A DNA stretch of 64,000 nt from positions 90,145-154,144 of the forward strand of contig NZ_BMKU01000011.1 of the NCBI RefSeq assembly GCF_014644495.1, in the 5' to 3' direction. Below the pieces are notes generated by a model. That model ran no database searches. It saw only the letters and a list, made by a program, of their open reading frames with translations, and was not told the DNA's origin. Below are positions 1 through 9,585 of the stretch, piece by piece; position 1 is the first letter of the stretch, and every line of letters begins with the position of its first letter. The translations under genes were made by a program, and so were the position numbers. Source of the stretch: Pseudarthrobacter polychromogenes. Lineage in GTDB: Bacteria > Actinomycetota > Actinomycetes > Actinomycetales > Micrococcaceae.

Positions 1-857
1 GCTCCCTGACATCGTCCAAGGAGGCGGTGCGCCGCCGGGCGATCGACCACCACCTGGAGTGCATTGAGATCATGCACGCCACGGGGTCCAAGGACCTGAA
101 GATCTGGCTGGCTGACGGAACCAACTATCCGGGCCAGGATGACATGCGCGGCCGGCAGGATCGACTGGCCGAGTCGCTGCAGGAGATCTATGCCGCCCTG
201 GGGGACGAGCAGCGGCTGGTGCTGGAATACAAGTTCTTCGAGCCGGCTTTCTACCACACCGATGTTCCGGACTGGGGCACGTCCTACGCGCAGACCCTCG
301 CGCTGGGTGATAAGGCGTTTGTCTGCCTGGACACCGGCCACCATGCGCCGGGCACCAACATCGAGTTCATCGTGATGCAGCTGCTGCGCCTGGGCAAGCT
401 GGGCTCCTTTGACTTCAACTCGCGTTTCTACGCCGACGACGACCTCATCGTGGGTGCCGCGGATCCGTTCCAGCTCTTCCGCATCATGCACGAGGTTATC
501 CGCGGCGGCGGGTTCGGCAAGGACTCCGGGGTTGCGCTGATGCTGGACCAGTGCCACAACCTGGAGGAAAAGATCCCGGGCCAGATCCGGTCCGTGCTGA
601 ACGTCCAGGAAATGACCGCCCGCGCCCTGCTGGTGGACACCGCAGCCCTGGGCGAAGCGCAGCGCGCCGGGGATGTCCTGGCGGCGAACGGCATTTTCAA
701 TGACGCGTTCTACACCGACGTCCGCCCGGTCCTGGCCGAGTGGCGTGAATCCCGCGGGCTGCCCGCGGACCCGCTGGCCGCCTTCAAGGCCAGCGGCTAC
801 CAGAAAAAGATCAACGAGGACCGCGTGGGCGGCCAGCAAGCCGGATGGGGCGCCTGA
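1..857 (+). CDS. rhaI: L-rhamnose isomerase, 5'-truncated by window edge
   Basis: Interconverts L-rhamnose and L-rhamnulose, the first cytoplasmic step of rhamnose breakdown. It is a TIM-barrel sugar isomerase of the Streptomyces/Pseudomonas stutzeri-type family, not the E. coli RhaA type. The frame is open to the window's left edge (first full codon at 3), so about 284 C-terminal residues are seen; I estimate about 100 residues are missing, given a usual length near 385. Metal-site and barrel motifs are visible: KFFEPAFYHTD, CLDTGHHAPGTN and FDFNSRFYADDD. It stops 6 bp before the aldolase/dehydrogenase gene, so the three rha genes form one operon. The promoter and any regulator lie outside the window. 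Confidence 0.93.
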   Translation, partial: SLTSSKEAVRRRAIDHHLECIEIMHATGSKDLKIWLADGTNYPGQDDMRGRQDRLAESLQEIYAALGDEQRLVLEYKFFEPAFYHTDVPDWGTSYAQTLALGDKAFVCLDTGHHAPGTNIEFIVMQLLRLGKLGSFDFNSRFYADDDLIVGAADPFQLFRIMHEVIRGGGFGKDSGVALMLDQCHNLEEKIPGQIRSVLNVQEMTARALLVDTAALGEAQRAGDVLAANGIFNDAFYTDVRPVLAEWRESRGLPADPLAAFKASGYQKKINEDRVGGQQAGWGA

Positions 858-863
858 TTAGTT

Positions 864-2900
864 ATGAGCAACAAGACTGTTGAAGACCTGATTTCCCGTT
901 CCAACCGCCTGGGAGCGGACAAGCGGAACACCAACTTCGCCGGCGGCAACACCTCCGCCAAGGGCACCGAAAAGGACCCGGTCACCGGTGAGGACGTTGA
1001 ACTCCTGTGGGTGAAGGGTTCCGGCGGGGACCTGGGCACGCTGAAGGCGGAGAACCTTGCAGTGCTGCGCCTGGACCGGCTGAACGCTTTGAAGAACGTC
1101 TACCCGGGTGTTGAGCGTGAAGACGAAATGGTGGCCGCGTTCGATTACTGCCTGCACGGCAAAGGCGGCGCAGCCCCGTCGATCGACACCGCCATGCACG
1201 GCCTGGTGGACGCGGCGCACGTGGACCACCTGCACCCGGACTCCGGAATCGCCATTGCCACGGCTGTGGACGGCGAAGCGCTGACCACCAAGATCTTCGG
1301 CAGCAAGGTGGTGTGGGTGCCCTGGCGCCGGCCCGGGTTCCAGCTGGGCCTGGACATCGCCGCGATCAAGGACGCCAACCCGCAGGCCATCGGCACCATG
1401 CTGGGCGGGCACGGCATCACCGCCTGGGGCGCCACGTCCGAAGAAGCAGAGCAGAACTCGCTCTGGATCATCGAACAGGCCGAGAATTACATCCGGGACA
1501 ACGGCAAGGCCGAACCCTTCGGGGCCAAGCTCCCCGGCTACGCAGCCCTGCCGGAAGCCGAGCGCCGCGCCAAGGCCGCAGCGCTGGCACCGGTGATCCG
1601 CGGGCTGGCGTCCACGGACAAGCCGCAGCTGGGGCACTTCAGCGATGACGCCGTCGTCCTTGACTTCCTGGAAGCCGCCGAGCACCCGCGCCTGGGCGCA
1701 CTGGGTACTTCCTGCCCGGACCATTTCCTGCGCACCAAGGTCAAGCCGCTGATCCTGGACCTGCCCGCCGGCGCCTCGGTTGAGGACTCGATCGCGCGGC
1801 TGCACGAGCTGCACGCGGACTACCGCGAGGACTACCAGGCCTACTACAACCGCCACGCGGACCAGGACAGCCCGGCGCTGCGCGGCGCGGACCCGGCGAT
1901 CGTGCTGGTTCCCGGCGTGGGCATGTTCTCCTTCGGCGCCAACAAGCAGACCGCCCGCGTGGCTGGCGAGTTCTACATCAACGCCATCAACGTGATGCGC
2001 GGCGCCGAAGCCATCTCCACCTACGCACCCATCGAGGAATCCGAGAAGTTCCGGATCGAGTACTGGGCGCTGGAGGAAGCCAAGCTGGCCCGGATGCCCA
2101 AGCCAAAGTCCCACGCCACCCGCATCGCGCTGGTGACCGGCGCGGCGTCGGGCATTGGCAAGGCCATCGCTACCCGCCTCGCCGCGGAAGGCGCGTGCGT
2201 TGTCATTGCCGACCTGAACCTGGAGAACGCCGAAAAAGTGGCCGAAGAGCTCGGCGGCCCGGACGTTGCTATCGGTGTGCAGGCAGACGTCACCAACGAG
2301 GCACAGGTGGCCGCAGCGATCGACGCCGCTGTCCTGGCGTTCGGAGGTGTGGACCTGGTGGTCAACAACGCCGGCCTGTCCATTTCCAAGCCGCTGCTGG
2401 AAACCACCGAGAAGGACTGGGACCTGCAGCACAACGTGATGGCCAAGGGCTCGTTCCTGGTGGCCAAGGCCGCAGCGAAGGTCATGATCGCGCAGGGCCT
2501 GGGCGGGGACATCATCTACATCTCCTCCAAGAACTCCGTGTTCGCCGGCCCCAACAACATCGCCTACTCCGCCACCAAGGCAGACCAGGCCCACCAGGTG
2601 CGGCTGCTCGCGGCCGAACTGGGCGAGCACGGCATCCGCGTCAACGGCATCAACCCCGACGGCGTGGTCCGCGGCTCCGGCATCTTCGCCGGCGGCTGGG
2701 GCGCCAAGCGCGCCGCCGTGTACGGCGTGGACGAGGAGAAACTGGGCGAGTACTACGCCCAGCGCACCCTGCTCAAGCGCGAGGTCCTGCCCGAGCACGT
2801 GGCCAACGCCGCCGCCGTGCTCACCGGCAACGAACTGTCCCACACCACCGGCCTGCACATCCCCGTGGACGCCGGAGTGGCCGCAGCCTTCCTGCGATGA
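864..2900 (+). CDS. Bifunctional rhamnulose-1-phosphate aldolase / lactaldehyde dehydrogenase (SDR)
   Basis: A 678-residue fusion. The N-terminal part (about 1-400) is a class II aldolase/adducin-like domain with a Zn-site stretch HVDHLHPDS; it would split L-rhamnulose-1-phosphate into DHAP and L-lactaldehyde. The C-terminal part (about 418-678) is a short-chain dehydrogenase with the NAD-binding motif TGAASGIG near 425-432 and the catalytic YSATK with Tyr near 568; it would oxidise the lactaldehyde. This RhaD-aldolase/ADH fusion is known from Bacillus, rhizobia and actinobacteria. The gene starts 6 bp after rhaI and its stop overlaps the kinase start (ATGA), so the genes are translationally coupled. 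Confidence 0.93.
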   Translation: MSNKTVEDLISRSNRLGADKRNTNFAGGNTSAKGTEKDPVTGEDVELLWVKGSGGDLGTLKAENLAVLRLDRLNALKNVYPGVEREDEMVAAFDYCLHGKGGAAPSIDTAMHGLVDAAHVDHLHPDSGIAIATAVDGEALTTKIFGSKVVWVPWRRPGFQLGLDIAAIKDANPQAIGTMLGGHGITAWGATSEEAEQNSLWIIEQAENYIRDNGKAEPFGAKLPGYAALPEAERRAKAAALAPVIRGLASTDKPQLGHFSDDAVVLDFLEAAEHPRLGALGTSCPDHFLRTKVKPLILDLPAGASVEDSIARLHELHADYREDYQAYYNRHADQDSPALRGADPAIVLVPGVGMFSFGANKQTARVAGEFYINAINVMRGAEAISTYAPIEESEKFRIEYWALEEAKLARMPKPKSHATRIALVTGAASGIGKAIATRLAAEGACVVIADLNLENAEKVAEELGGPDVAIGVQADVTNEAQVAAAIDAAVLAFGGVDLVVNNAGLSISKPLLETTEKDWDLQHNVMAKGSFLVAKAAAKVMIAQGLGGDIIYISSKNSVFAGPNNIAYSATKADQAHQVRLLAAELGEHGIRVNGINPDGVVRGSGIFAGGWGAKRAAVYGVDEEKLGEYYAQRTLLKREVLPEHVANAAAVLTGNELSHTTGLHIPVDAGVAAAFLR

Positions 2901-4396
2901 GCACGTCAGCATCCCCTGCACAGGGACGTGTCGACGGCGGTTCGGTGTTCGCCGCCGTCGACATTGGCGCCTCCTCCGGCCGGGTCATCCTGGGCCGCGT
3001 CCAGGCAGGCGGCGAAAGCCGTGACAGCAGCGTGGAGCTGGAGGTGGTCCATCGCTTCCCCAACGGCGTGGTGGAGATCGACGGCGGCCTCCGCTGGGAC
3101 TTCGACGCCCTCTTCGCCGAGGTGCTCACTGGCCTGTCGGCAGCGGCCACCGTCGCCGCCGCGCAGGGGGAGCAGGTGGCCAGCATCGGCATCGACACCT
3201 GGGCTGTGGACTACGGCCTGGTCAACGCTGCAGGGGAGCTGACCGCCCAGCCGTTCAGCTACCGCGATGACCGCAGCCGGACCGCTGTGGAGCCCGTACA
3301 CCGGAAGCTGGACCCCGCGCGCCTCTACGGGACCACGGGGCTGCAGTTCCTGCAGTTCAACACCATCTACCAGCTGGCCTGCGAGAAGAACCTGGACGGG
3401 ATGCAGGCACTCCTGATCCCGGACCTGATCGCGTTCCTCCTCACCGGGCAGCGCCGGACGGAGGCCACGAACGCTTCCACCACGGGCCTGTTCGACGCCG
3501 TGGCGGGGGAGTGGGCCACCGAGTTCCTCACCGCGCTGGGCCTGCGGAAGGACCTGTTCCCACCCCTGATCCAGCCCGGCGAAACCGTGGGCACCCTCCT
3601 GCCGGAGATTGCCGCACGGGTGGGCCTGCCGCAGGAAACCCGGGTGGTGGCAGTAGGCTCACACGACACCGCCTCGGCGGTCGCCGCGGTGCCTGCGACG
3701 GCAGACGACGGCGGGGAAAACTTCGCGTACATCTCCTCCGGCACCTGGTCCCTGGTAGGGCTCGAGCTCAAGCACCCGGTCCTCACCGAAGCCAGCCGCG
3801 AAGCAAATTTCACCAACGAACGCGGCGTGGACGGCACCATCCGCTACCTGCGCAACATGGGCGGGCTCTGGCTCCTTAGCGAATGCCAGCGGACCTGGGC
3901 GCAGGAGGGGTTCCGGCCGGAACTGACGGCGCTGCTCACCGCGGCGGCCGCGCTGCCGCCGGGAGGGCCGCAGATCAATCCGGACGATCCCTACTTCATC
4001 GCCCCGGACAACATGCCCGAACGCATCCGTGCCGCCGTGCGGCGCACCGGAGAGGTACTGCCCGATGACCCCGCCGCCATCACCCGCTGCATCATGGACA
4101 GCCTTGCCGCCGGCTACGCCCGCACCCTCCGGGACGCCGAACGCCTGGCTGACCGGACCGTGGACGTGGTGCACATAGTGGGCGGCGGTTCCCAGAACAG
4201 GCTGCTCTGCCAGCTCACGGCGGACGTCACCGGGAAGAAAGTGGTGGCCGGGCCCGTGGAAGCAACCGCGCTGGGCAACGTCCTGGTGCAGGCGCGCGCC
4301 ACAGGGGCAGTCTCCGGGGAACTGGCCGACCTCCGTGCCCTGGTGGTGCACAGCCACGACCTACGGGTGTTTGTCCCGGAACTCTCGCGGCTGTAG
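2897..4396 (+). CDS. rhaB: Rhamnulokinase (FGGY family)
   Basis: Phosphorylates L-rhamnulose with ATP to give the aldolase substrate. The 499-residue length is normal for FGGY kinases. The N-terminal phosphate motif is AAVDIGASSGRVI, the sugar-site segment is GIDTWAVDYGLV, and the C-terminal ATP-site glycine motif is VHIVGGGSQN. The chosen start is the ATG at 2897 inside the ATGA overlap with the upstream stop. The open frame runs much further 5', but that part is antisense-like composition within the aldolase gene. Order is isomerase, aldolase/dehydrogenase, kinase. Confidence 0.93.
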   Translation: MSTSASPAQGRVDGGSVFAAVDIGASSGRVILGRVQAGGESRDSSVELEVVHRFPNGVVEIDGGLRWDFDALFAEVLTGLSAAATVAAAQGEQVASIGIDTWAVDYGLVNAAGELTAQPFSYRDDRSRTAVEPVHRKLDPARLYGTTGLQFLQFNTIYQLACEKNLDGMQALLIPDLIAFLLTGQRRTEATNASTTGLFDAVAGEWATEFLTALGLRKDLFPPLIQPGETVGTLLPEIAARVGLPQETRVVAVGSHDTASAVAAVPATADDGGENFAYISSGTWSLVGLELKHPVLTEASREANFTNERGVDGTIRYLRNMGGLWLLSECQRTWAQEGFRPELTALLTAAAALPPGGPQINPDDPYFIAPDNMPERIRAAVRRTGEVLPDDPAAITRCIMDSLAAGYARTLRDAERLADRTVDVVHIVGGGSQNRLLCQLTADVTGKKVVAGPVEATALGNVLVQARATGAVSGELADLRALVVHSHDLRVFVPELSRL

Positions 4397-4458
4397 CTGC
4401 TGTTCAGTGTGTGGCCTGACCTTCCCTTGTTCCCCGGCCGGCCCTAGGATCTGAACCC

Positions 4459-7050
4459 ATGCCCCCAGAACACCTCCTTGCCTACGACGCCCCTGCTGCC
4501 CGGTGGCTGGAGGCCCTGCCCCTGGGAAACGGCAGGCTGGGCGCCATGGTGTTCGGCGGCAGCCAGGCGGACGCGGACGTGGAACACCGGTTCCAGCTCA
4601 ATGACTCGTCCGCGTGGTCCGGGTCACCGCACAGCCAGGACCGGGAGCCCGTCTTCAGCCGGGAGGAGGCGGACCGGATCCTCACCGAAAGCCGCCGCCT
4701 GATCGGCGCCGGCGACTTCGCCGGCGCCGCGGGCACCCTGAAAAGCCTGCAGCACCGGCACTCCCAGGCGTACCTCCCGTTCGCCGACCTCTACCTCACG
4801 GCATCAGCCACGGCAGCAAACCCTGCAGCAGGCGAACGGGGAGACGGCGGGGCTCCCGGACAGCCGTCGTCGGGCTATCACCGCGGCCTGGACCTTGCCC
4901 GCGCCCTCAACACCAACACGTACCTCCTGGACGGCCATGCCGTCCGGGTGGAAGCGTTCATCAGCCACGATCCGTCAGTGCTGGTGGTTTCGCTGCGGAC
5001 CGACGCGCCGCAGGGCCTCGACCTTGCCATACGCCTGGACTCCCCGCTGCGTATCCTCCGCCGCTCCGGCGGGGAGGGGAGCCTGTCCCTCCAACTGAAG
5101 ATGCCCTCCGACGCGGCCCCGGCGCACGACGGCGGCGTGGTGGAGTACTCGGAGGACGATTCCCTCAGCATGCAGGGTGCGGTGGCGGCCACCTGGGAGC
5201 ACGACGGCCGGCCCGTGCAAGGCCCAGCCGGCCCAGTGTCAGGGCACGACGACGGCCTGGCCGCCACCGGCGTCCGGCGCGCCGACATCTACCTCACCAC
5301 CGAAACCACCTTCGCGGGGCTGGCCCGCCAGCCGCGGGGTACCGCCGCCACTGCCGCGGCCGCCGCCCGCGCCGTGGTGGACCAGGCCCGGGCATCCGGG
5401 CGGAAGCTCCTGCTTGACCGGCACGGGGAGAGCCATTCCAGGCTCTACGGGGCCGCGCTGGTGGAGTTCGATGTTCCGGTGCGGGAGGGCGGGGATACGG
5501 GCCGGCGGCTGCTGGCGGCCAACGCCCACCCTGGCGGGCCGCTGGCGGCCGACCCGGGCCTGGCTGCGCTGCTCTTCAACTACGGGCGGTACCTGCTGAT
5601 CTCCAGCTCGCGGTCCGCCCCTGCGGGCTCCCGGCAGGGGACAGCCTGGCGCGGAGTGCCGGCCAACCTCCAGGGCATCTGGAATGCCGAGCTGCCGGCC
5701 CCCTGGAGCTCCAACTACACCACCAACATCAACCTGCAGATGAACTACTGGGGTGCCGAACCCACCGGCCTGGCCGAGTGTGTGGGACCGCTCTTTGCCC
5801 TCATCGAGGCGATGCAGGGGACCGGGGCCGAGGTGGCCCGGGAGTATTACGGTGCCCGCGGCTGGGCCGTGCACCACAACTCGGATCTGTGGGCCTACGC
5901 AAAACCTGTGGGGCACGGGGCGCATTCGCCGGAGTGGGCGTACTGGCCCATGGCAGGCCTCTGGCTGGTGCGGCACCTGTGGGAGCATCTGCAGTTCGGC
6001 AGCACGGACAGTTCCGCGGACGCGGACACGTTCGCCCCGGACACTTTCGACCCGGACAGTTTCGCCCGGAGCACAGCCTGGCCGGCCATCCGCGGTGCCG
6101 CTGAATTCGCCCTGGACCTGCTGGTGGACTTCCCCGACGGCTCGTTGGGAACCAGCCCGTCCACGTCCCCGGAAAACACGTTTGCGGCCGCGCACCCTTC
6201 CACCGGCACGCGGGTGCAGGGATCCGCCGCCCGCTCCGCCACCATGGACCTGACCCTCATTGGCGATGTTTTCCGGATGCTGGACGCCCTGGCCGGCCGC
6301 CTGGGCCTGGAGGACGACCCCGTGGCCTCCGCGGCGCGGAGTGCCCTGCCCCGGCTTCCCGCGCCGGCACCCGGACGTGGCGGAAAGCTTCGTGAGTGGC
6401 TTGATGATCCGGAGGAATGGGAACCCGGGCACCGGCACGTCAGCCACCTCTACCTCGCCTACCCCGGGGACACGCCACTCACCCCCGGGCTCGAAGCGGC
6501 CGTCCGGGCCAGCCTGGACGGCCGGGGTGACGAAGCCACCGGCTGGTCGCTGGCTTGGAAGATCCTGCTGCGCGCACGGCTCCGCCAGGCCGGAAAGGTC
6601 AGCGACCTCCTGCGGCTCTACTTCCGGGACATGGAGACACCCCGCGGTGGCCAAAGCGGAGGCCTGTACCCCAACCTCTTCGGCGCCCACCCGCCGTTCC
6701 AGATCGACGGAAACCTCGGGTACGTGGCCGCCTTGGCCGAGTGCCTGGTCCAGAGCCACCGCACCGTGGACGGGCTGCACGAGATAGAGCTGCTTCCCGC
6801 CCTCCCCTCCGAACTGCCCGCCGGCCGGGCCGGGCGGCTCCGGGCACGGCCCGGGGTGGACGTGGACCTGGACTGGCGGGACGGGCTGCTGGTGCAGGCA
6901 ACCCTGGCCGCACGGAAGCCGGTCAAGGTCCTGGTCCGGTATGGACCGGGCGTCAGGGAAGCGCACCTTGAGCCAGGAAAGCCCGCAGTTCTCACCTACA
7001 GCGCCCATCGCAGCGCACCTCGCAGCGCCCCTACTGACAGGATTGGATGA
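4459..7050 (+). CDS. Glycoside hydrolase family 95 (alpha-L-fucosidase/alpha-L-galactosidase type)
   Basis: An 863-residue protein with the full GH95 layout: an N-terminal beta domain opening with LPLGNGRLGAMVFGG, then an (alpha/alpha)6 barrel. The barrel carries the conserved WSSNYTTNINLQMNYW, whose Asn residues belong to the known GH95 catalytic site, and TSPSTSPEN with the likely acid Glu. I see no signal peptide, so it probably acts in the cytoplasm on imported oligosaccharides. A TAGGAT box lies 8 nt before the ATG and there is no Shine-Dalgarno site, which suggests a separate leaderless promoter just after rhaB. It is coupled to the esterase gene by ATGA. Exact sugar specificity cannot be read from sequence; the neighbourhood suggests rhamnose- or galactose-containing plant glycans. 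Confidence 0.88.
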   Translation: MPPEHLLAYDAPAARWLEALPLGNGRLGAMVFGGSQADADVEHRFQLNDSSAWSGSPHSQDREPVFSREEADRILTESRRLIGAGDFAGAAGTLKSLQHRHSQAYLPFADLYLTASATAANPAAGERGDGGAPGQPSSGYHRGLDLARALNTNTYLLDGHAVRVEAFISHDPSVLVVSLRTDAPQGLDLAIRLDSPLRILRRSGGEGSLSLQLKMPSDAAPAHDGGVVEYSEDDSLSMQGAVAATWEHDGRPVQGPAGPVSGHDDGLAATGVRRADIYLTTETTFAGLARQPRGTAATAAAAARAVVDQARASGRKLLLDRHGESHSRLYGAALVEFDVPVREGGDTGRRLLAANAHPGGPLAADPGLAALLFNYGRYLLISSSRSAPAGSRQGTAWRGVPANLQGIWNAELPAPWSSNYTTNINLQMNYWGAEPTGLAECVGPLFALIEAMQGTGAEVAREYYGARGWAVHHNSDLWAYAKPVGHGAHSPEWAYWPMAGLWLVRHLWEHLQFGSTDSSADADTFAPDTFDPDSFARSTAWPAIRGAAEFALDLLVDFPDGSLGTSPSTSPENTFAAAHPSTGTRVQGSAARSATMDLTLIGDVFRMLDALAGRLGLEDDPVASAARSALPRLPAPAPGRGGKLREWLDDPEEWEPGHRHVSHLYLAYPGDTPLTPGLEAAVRASLDGRGDEATGWSLAWKILLRARLRQAGKVSDLLRLYFRDMETPRGGQSGGLYPNLFGAHPPFQIDGNLGYVAALAECLVQSHRTVDGLHEIELLPALPSELPAGRAGRLRARPGVDVDLDWRDGLLVQATLAARKPVKVLVRYGPGVREAHLEPGKPAVLTYSAHRSAPRSAPTDRIG

Positions 7051-8072
7051 CCATGCCGCTCTTCGACCTCCCCCTTGCGCAGCTCCGCGCCTACTCCTCG
7101 GACGTGACGCCCCCGGAGGACCTGGGCCACTTCTGGGACGCCACCATCAGGGAAGCCCGGGCCTTTCCGCTGGACGCCAGTTTTGAGCCGGTGGAAAACT
7201 ACCTTTCCGTCATCGACACCTTTGACGTCACCTTCGCAGGCTATGGCGGCGCTCCGGTACGGGGCTGGCTCCACCTCCCGGCTCACAGGGAACCCGGGGC
7301 ATCATTGCCGGTGGTGGTCCAGTACGTTGGCTACTCCGGCGGCCGCGGGCTGGTCAACCAGGACACCCGCTGGGCCCAGGCCGGCTACGCGCACTTCATC
7401 ATGGACACCCGCGGGCAGGGCTACGGCGGCACGCTGGGCGATACGCCGGACCTGCACCCCTCCGCCGGGGACGTCGCCCACGCCGGACTCATGACCCGGG
7501 GCATCGGGAGCCGCGAGGACTACTACTACCGCCGGGTGTACGTGGACGCCTTCCGGGCCGTGGAAGCCGCCCAGTCCCACCCCGCCGTCGACCCCGCCCG
7601 GGTGGTGCTGGTCGGCGTCAGCCAGGGCGGTGGGATCGTGGTGGCCACTGCAGGCCTGGCCGCCGGAAGGCTCGACGGCGTCATCGCCGCACTGCCTGAT
7701 GTCCCGTTCCTGCAGGACTTTCCCCGGGCCATCGACATCACACCGCGCGGCCCGTACCCCGAGATCGCCCAGTTCCTGGCCCGGCACCGGGACCGGTACG
7801 ATGCCGCGCTCGCCGTCCTGCGCTACTTCGACGGCGTCAACCTGGCCCGGTGGGCAACAGCCCCTGCGCTGTACTCAGCGGCCCAGATGGACGATATCTG
7901 CCCGCCGTCCACAGTCTTCGCAAGTTTCAACGCCTACGGCTCCGGAACGGCAGGCTCCTCCGGAACCGGTGCCGGGAAGGAGATTGAGGTGTACCGGTTC
8001 AACAACCACGAGGGCGGCCAGGAACACCACTGGATCCGCCAGCTGCTGTTTCTGCGCAAGATTTTGGGGTAA
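7047..8072 (+). CDS. Acetyl-xylan esterase / cephalosporin-C deacetylase family hydrolase
   Basis: A 341-residue alpha/beta hydrolase of the AXE1 (carbohydrate esterase 7) family that removes acetyl groups from sugars. Visible landmarks: the YVGYSGGRG oxyanion region, MDTRGQG, the nucleophile elbow GVSQGGG (Ser), Asp in MDDICPPS, and the catalytic His in NNHEGGQ. There is no signal peptide. The ATG at 7047 overlaps the GH95 stop; a second ATG at 7053 is possible. With GH95 it would deacetylate and trim imported oligosaccharides. Confidence 0.9.
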   Translation: MTMPLFDLPLAQLRAYSSDVTPPEDLGHFWDATIREARAFPLDASFEPVENYLSVIDTFDVTFAGYGGAPVRGWLHLPAHREPGASLPVVVQYVGYSGGRGLVNQDTRWAQAGYAHFIMDTRGQGYGGTLGDTPDLHPSAGDVAHAGLMTRGIGSREDYYYRRVYVDAFRAVEAAQSHPAVDPARVVLVGVSQGGGIVVATAGLAAGRLDGVIAALPDVPFLQDFPRAIDITPRGPYPEIAQFLARHRDRYDAALAVLRYFDGVNLARWATAPALYSAAQMDDICPPSTVFASFNAYGSGTAGSSGTGAGKEIEVYRFNNHEGGQEHHWIRQLLFLRKILG

Positions 8073-8126
8073 GTTCCTCCTGCGGGGGTGAGAAAACGGT
8101 TTCTTCGCCCGCCGGAACAGGAAGCA

Positions 8127-9455
8127 ATGAAGAAACTCAGCAGGCTCAGTGTCTTTGCCTACGGCGCGGGTGATGCCGCCAACAGCATGATCATCAGCAC
8201 CGGGAACATGTTCCTGCTCGTCTACTACACGGATGTCGCCGGGATCGGGGCGGCCGCCGCGGGAACCCTGCTGCTTCTGTTGCGGGTCTTCAACGCCTTC
8301 ACGGACATCGCGGCGGGGCGCATCGTGGACCGCGTGCACAGCAGGCGGTGGGGGAAGTTCCGGCCGTTCCTGATGTTCGGCTTCGTCCCGCTCCTGTTGA
8401 GCGTGGCCGTGTTCCATGTTCCGGACGTCGAACCGTCCCTGAAGCTGCTCTATGCCTACTGCACGTATGGCCTGGTGTGCGTCGCCTACAGCATGGTCAA
8501 TGTTCCCTACGGCCGCCTGGTGGGGGCCATGACGCAGGACGCAAGGCAGCGCGCCCGGCTGGGCGGCGCCCGGACCCTTGGCGGGCTGTCCGTCGGCGCC
8601 ACGCTCGGCTTCTTCATCGCCCCGCTCCTGGGGGCCGGGCAGGACATGCAGCAGGTCTTCACCTGGCTGACCATCACCTTCGCGGTTGTGGGTTCAGCCC
8701 TGTACGCCTTCACCGGTGCCGCCTGCGCCGAGCAGGTTCCCGGCACCATCCCCAGGATCACCCTCAGCCAGAGCGTGGCGGCCCTCAAGGCAAATTCGCC
8801 GCTGGTGATCCTCTGCGTCAGCTCGGTGCTTTTTGTCACTGGAACATCCGCCACAGGAGCATCCCAGTTCTACTACCTCCGCGATGTCCTGTCCCGGGTG
8901 GACCTGTTCCCCCTCATGGCCGCCGCTCAGGTGGCCATCACGCTCACTTTGGCGGTCCTCATTCCGCGTCCGGTGGCGCGCTGGGGCAAGCGTGCTGTCT
9001 ACAGCGCCGGCGCCGGCCTCGGCGCCGTTGGTGGTCTGCTGGTTTTCCTGGCCCCCGCGGAGGTGCCCCTGCTGGGCGTGGCAGGCCTGGTGCTGGGACT
9101 GCTTGCTTCCGCATCCGTCAGCATTGTCACGTGGGCGCTGATCGCGGACACCGTGGAATACGGCGAGTGGAAGACCGGGGTCCGGGTGCAGGGCATCAAC
9201 TACGCACTCCTGGCCGCCACCAGGAAGCTGGGCATGGGCTTCGGTGCCGGCGTTGTGGCCTTTTCCCTGGCCTGGGGCGGCTACGCCTCGGGTGCGGCAG
9301 AACAGCCGGAATCCGCAACCCTGGCCATCCGGGCCGCGGCGGGACTGCTGCCCGGCGCCCTGGTCCTGGCGGCCGTGGGCATCATGTACTGGTACCGCCT
9401 CACGGACCGGAAGCATGCCGAGCTGGTGGCAAGCCTGTCGCGCGACGCAACGTAA
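8127..9455 (+). CDS. GPH-family sugar:cation symporter (MFS)
   Basis: A 442-residue membrane protein with about 12 hydrophobic helices. It opens with the glycoside-pentoside-hexuronide signature SVFAYGAGDAANSM and has the FTDIAAGRIVDR loop motif. It would import the glycoside or oligosaccharide that the upstream GH95 and esterase process. The ATG at 8127 places the signature at the N-terminus as in relatives; a GTG at 8088 would add 13 unusual residues. No terminator is visible before the next leader, which begins 30 bp downstream. Confidence 0.88.
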   Translation: MKKLSRLSVFAYGAGDAANSMIISTGNMFLLVYYTDVAGIGAAAAGTLLLLLRVFNAFTDIAAGRIVDRVHSRRWGKFRPFLMFGFVPLLLSVAVFHVPDVEPSLKLLYAYCTYGLVCVAYSMVNVPYGRLVGAMTQDARQRARLGGARTLGGLSVGATLGFFIAPLLGAGQDMQQVFTWLTITFAVVGSALYAFTGAACAEQVPGTIPRITLSQSVAALKANSPLVILCVSSVLFVTGTSATGASQFYYLRDVLSRVDLFPLMAAAQVAITLTLAVLIPRPVARWGKRAVYSAGAGLGAVGGLLVFLAPAEVPLLGVAGLVLGLLASASVSIVTWALIADTVEYGEWKTGVRVQGINYALLAATRKLGMGFGAGVVAFSLAWGGYASGAAEQPESATLAIRAAAGLLPGALVLAAVGIMYWYRLTDRKHAELVASLSRDAT

Positions 9456-9484
9456 CCGTTTTGCCATCCGCGGAGGCTGCGGTT

Positions 9485-9556
9485 ATGGTTCATGGCATGA
9501 CTAACCGTTGGTATGCGTATTTTTCGTTGGCTCTGGAGGGGCCCGCGTCTAACTGA
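9485..9556 (+). CDS. Aromatic leader peptide upstream of DAHP synthase
   Basis: A 23-codon reading frame (MVHGMTNRWYAYFSLALEGPASN) with GGAGG eight bases before the ATG. It contains Trp, Tyr, Tyr and Phe within five consecutive codons (9509-9523), the aromatic end products that control DAHP synthase. These codons end 4 nt before an RNA segment (9527-9539) that can pair with 9572-9584. A hairpin then follows at 9586-9609. The layout is that of a ribosome-mediated attenuator; from memory, a comparable aroR leader controls aroF in Corynebacterium glutamicum. An alternative start is the ATG at 9497. Confidence 0.8.
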   Translation: MVHGMTNRWYAYFSLALEGPASN

Positions 9557-9584
9557 CACGCATCCAACTTTCCTTCAGAGCCAA
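9527..9584 (+). promoter_or_regulatory. Attenuator stem 1:2 in the aro leader
   Basis: TTGGCTCTGGAGG (9527-9539, inside the leader frame) can pair with CCTTCAGAGCCAA (9572-9584): nine perfect pairs at one end, a G-U wobble, then three more pairs. A ribosome stalled on the Trp/Tyr/Phe codons would cover the left arm. The exact antiterminator partner is not clear by eye; only 5-bp CUCUG/CAGAG alternatives were found. Confidence 0.6.
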
Positions 9585-9585
9585 C

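Noticed and set aside
858..2921. 687-codon open frame on the minus strand
   Set aside because: It is the antisense of the aldolase/dehydrogenase gene. High GC at third positions removes stops from such frames; the translation is Val/Gly/Asp/His-rich with no motif.
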